Shown here piece by piece: positions 61,871-64,000 of a DNA stretch of 64,000 nt (positions within the stretch are counted from its first letter, which is position 1; every line of letters begins with the position of its first letter). Where the stretch lies: the NCBI GenBank assembly GCA_946894095.1, contig OX335650.1:9610001-9674000 (forward strand), written 5' to 3'. This DNA is from Incurvaria masculella (Eukaryota > Arthropoda > Insecta > Lepidoptera > Incurvariidae). The notes below the pieces were generated by a model. That model was not told the origin of the DNA. It was given only the letters and a program-made list of their open reading frames with translations, and searched no databases. Both the position numbers and the translations under genes were made by a program.

Positions 61871-62319
61871 TAGATACAATCCACAAATAAATCGGTCGAA
61901 TGATTCACTCTTGTAATTTAGAGTGATGTACTCCGCCAATTCCCATGGAGGTTCATTCAAGAGCAGTCCATATTATTATTCTTATACAAACATTTACTCG
62001 GACTGCTTACATCTGAGGTAATCAACTTGATGCAGTGAGTAGATTCAGGCTAGACGTAAACACAAACCACATATAAATCGGAAAATTAGTTCGCAAGTTA
62101 TAAGTATTTTGCCTAATTGCTATGCAAAACATGAACAACAACGCCTTTAAATAAGTTTTTTGCAAATTAACCGTTAAAAACAACATAATACCAAATAAAT
62201 TAAATGCACATTATTCAACCAAAACCGTTATATCTACAACAAAAGACAGGTCTTAAAAACGAGCAACGTAAATAAGCCCAAAAAAAATCCGCATAGGACA
62301 GGACTGTTGGGAACTTCCT
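61871..62319. other. Nothing recognised
   Basis: AT-rich sequence upstream of the visible Grd exons. Confidence 0.5.
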
Positions 62320-62450
62320 GAACACGGCCACTTCCTGCCACTTTGACTACCTTTTGATCCAATGCGATGGTACTAACTCGGACGGGTGGGGTGAACGGTG
62401 TGGGGATAGAACCCATGACCTCTTGCACGAAACGCAGGCCCCGGGCGACT
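62320..62450 (-). mobile_element. SINE relic with tRNA-like head
   Basis: ATCCAATGCGATGGTACTAA, then (reverse) GGGTTCTATCCCC as a worn B box and GGAGTCGCCCGGGGCC. Confidence 0.5.
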
Positions 62451-64000
62451 CCAAAAATGTAAATAGCTTTGTGAGTTTAATTTTTTATTAATATTTAAAC
62501 CCTACAATGTTTTATCATCTAGCTAAACAACAAATCGTGGTCCAGAGTTAGCCACGGTGGATATGTATCGCAATCATTTCATTTCCGCCAGTTCAACCGT
62601 TGGCTAGCGGAGCTGGCGGCGAGGGAGGGCGGGGGAGCGGCTACGTCCAGCTGCCCGGTGACTTCCGATTCGCCGGGTAGAGCTGCTACGACCTGTCGCT
62701 GTCATTCGATATAGTTCATTGGTAATAGAAATAAAACGATTATGCGTAATGACCCTAAATAAATCAGTTATGCATAGATTTCCTCTTTTTTTATAATTTC
62801 TAACCTGTATTTCTTTTTAAAAACTTATAAGCTCCAATAATGCCCATGTTCAAAGATTCTGAATGTTTTTAATACCACATACTGATTTTTGAAATTGCGA
62901 ATGCAAGAGTGTGTAAATGTCGCAGGCTTTGAAGTAGGCATTGGAAAATTGTTTTTCATAATTTGGTTCCTAAAGAGATTAATATCAATCTAAGTAAATG
63001 TTCAATTACTTTTAAATCCATATTGTTTTCCTAAATGTTTTATATTTTATAATTTATAATGTTCCCAAGTACACATGCCTAAGCGGTTTCAGGCTTTTTA
63101 GAATATGTCTGAAATCAGCCAGTCAAATACAATAAAAGTTGCCGTTTATAGCATTTGCCTAAAACCTTCAGGCATAATCGATAACGCCTGAAAAAGTCCA
63201 GTCAAATTCAATATTTTTATTTATTTTTTTAATTTGCCGGCATTATCGCAAAAGCCCTGGCTTTTCAGAGAAAGCCTGATTATTTCATAAGCCTGCGACA
63301 TAAACACGTAATGGAGGAAAATAAACGAATAAACTAAGACTTTCATATTTTTATACGCTTAGCGGCCGCAGCCGCGTCACGGAACAAGTAAGTTGTGGGG
63401 CGCCGCCGCCCGCGCGCCGTCCGTAACTTTGGGCGGTGGGCGGTCGCGACCAACTTTACAAACTATTTGAAACGCGTAGGCGGCCTTCACGAGGCCAAAT
63501 AGTTGATGAAGAATTTGCTTTTGCTTTAAATTGACTATTTAGCTGTGTATTTTCTCCGGTGGGAGGGCGATAGGTAGGTAATGATAGCGTGCGCAGGTAG
63601 AGTGAGTACAGGCCCGAGTCTAGGGCGGCAACTTGATAAGATTTTTTCCTCTAGTAGTCGCGCCCTCTGTGAACATATAATCAGCTTTTGCCTAGAATGC
63701 TTAAGATTGGCGAAGATTGCGTTCTAATTGTAGTTACTTCGACAACTCTGTGGAAACTGGCCGTATGAATTTTTCGTTGCTTGGTCGAAAATTTCAGACC
63801 ATTATATTCAAATTGGATGAATTATTTTTTTAGTGCTCTTTCGATTTTTTTCCGAAGACTAACGGCTGCACGAGTTAATTTTTTTTCTCATTCGAAAACT
63901 TAAAGTTAATTTAATTCATTTAGATCAATGAAATGTTCGTGCTTTACAGAAAGTAGGAGGATTCCCCATTGGCCTAGGGCCGCCAGGATATCAAATCCGC
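62451..64000. other. Upstream flank with two GC-rich patches
   Basis: GC-rich patches at 62585-62710 and 63361-63480. The second holds a plus-strand donor-like ACAA|GTAAGT at 63385-63394. No coding frame is recognised; short leader exons of Grd or a neighbour are possible. Confidence 0.35.

Overview
The window is animal nuclear DNA with intron-rich genes, GC-rich exons and AT-rich introns packed with transposons. The two genes match insect families, and the mariner, SINEs, Helitrons and TTAA-flanked MITEs look like those of moths and butterflies. I infer Lepidoptera; the species cannot be told from the sequence.

Two protein-coding genes lie tail to tail. On the + strand, positions 1-14296 hold eight exons of a type 9 adenylyl cyclase (Drosophila Ac13E, vertebrate ADCY9). 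The window opens inside an exon, and all splice phases join into 1407 codons ending at a TAA stop. On the - strand, nine exons between 58755 and 20862 encode a Cys-loop ligand-gated channel subunit of the Grd (GABA/glycine-like receptor) type: 547 codons with Cys-loop, M1-M4 and the natural stop. Its signal peptide and first exon or exons are not identified and lie beyond 58755, perhaps beyond the window. Both products are membrane signalling proteins, but nothing in the sequence couples their functions.

Layout: 1-14.3 kb cyclase exons and introns (LINE remnant, 105-bp minisatellite, SINEs, a TA-flanked DNA element); 14.3-20.6 kb intergenic or 3' UTR with several MITEs; 20.6-26 kb 3' part of Grd plus a LINE split by a mariner with an intact transposase; 26-38.7 kb Helitron, MITEs and SINEs between Grd exons; 40-57 kb a 17-kb Grd intron with an RTE-type LINE, a second Helitron carrying a nested MITE, a duplication patch, and a LINE whose tail abuts a splice donor; 57-64 kb 5' Grd exons, another LINE fragment and GC-rich blocks.

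The most notable observation is that three Grd exons have decayed, stop-containing or partial copies near the functional exon (20605-20815, 29300-29420, 55036-55262). Also notable are SINEs that share one body but carry either a tRNA-like head or a head resembling the 3' half of 5S rRNA, and a Helitron pair in which one copy keeps the empty TTAA site that the other has filled with a MITE. No CRISPR array, operon or bacterial-type system is present.
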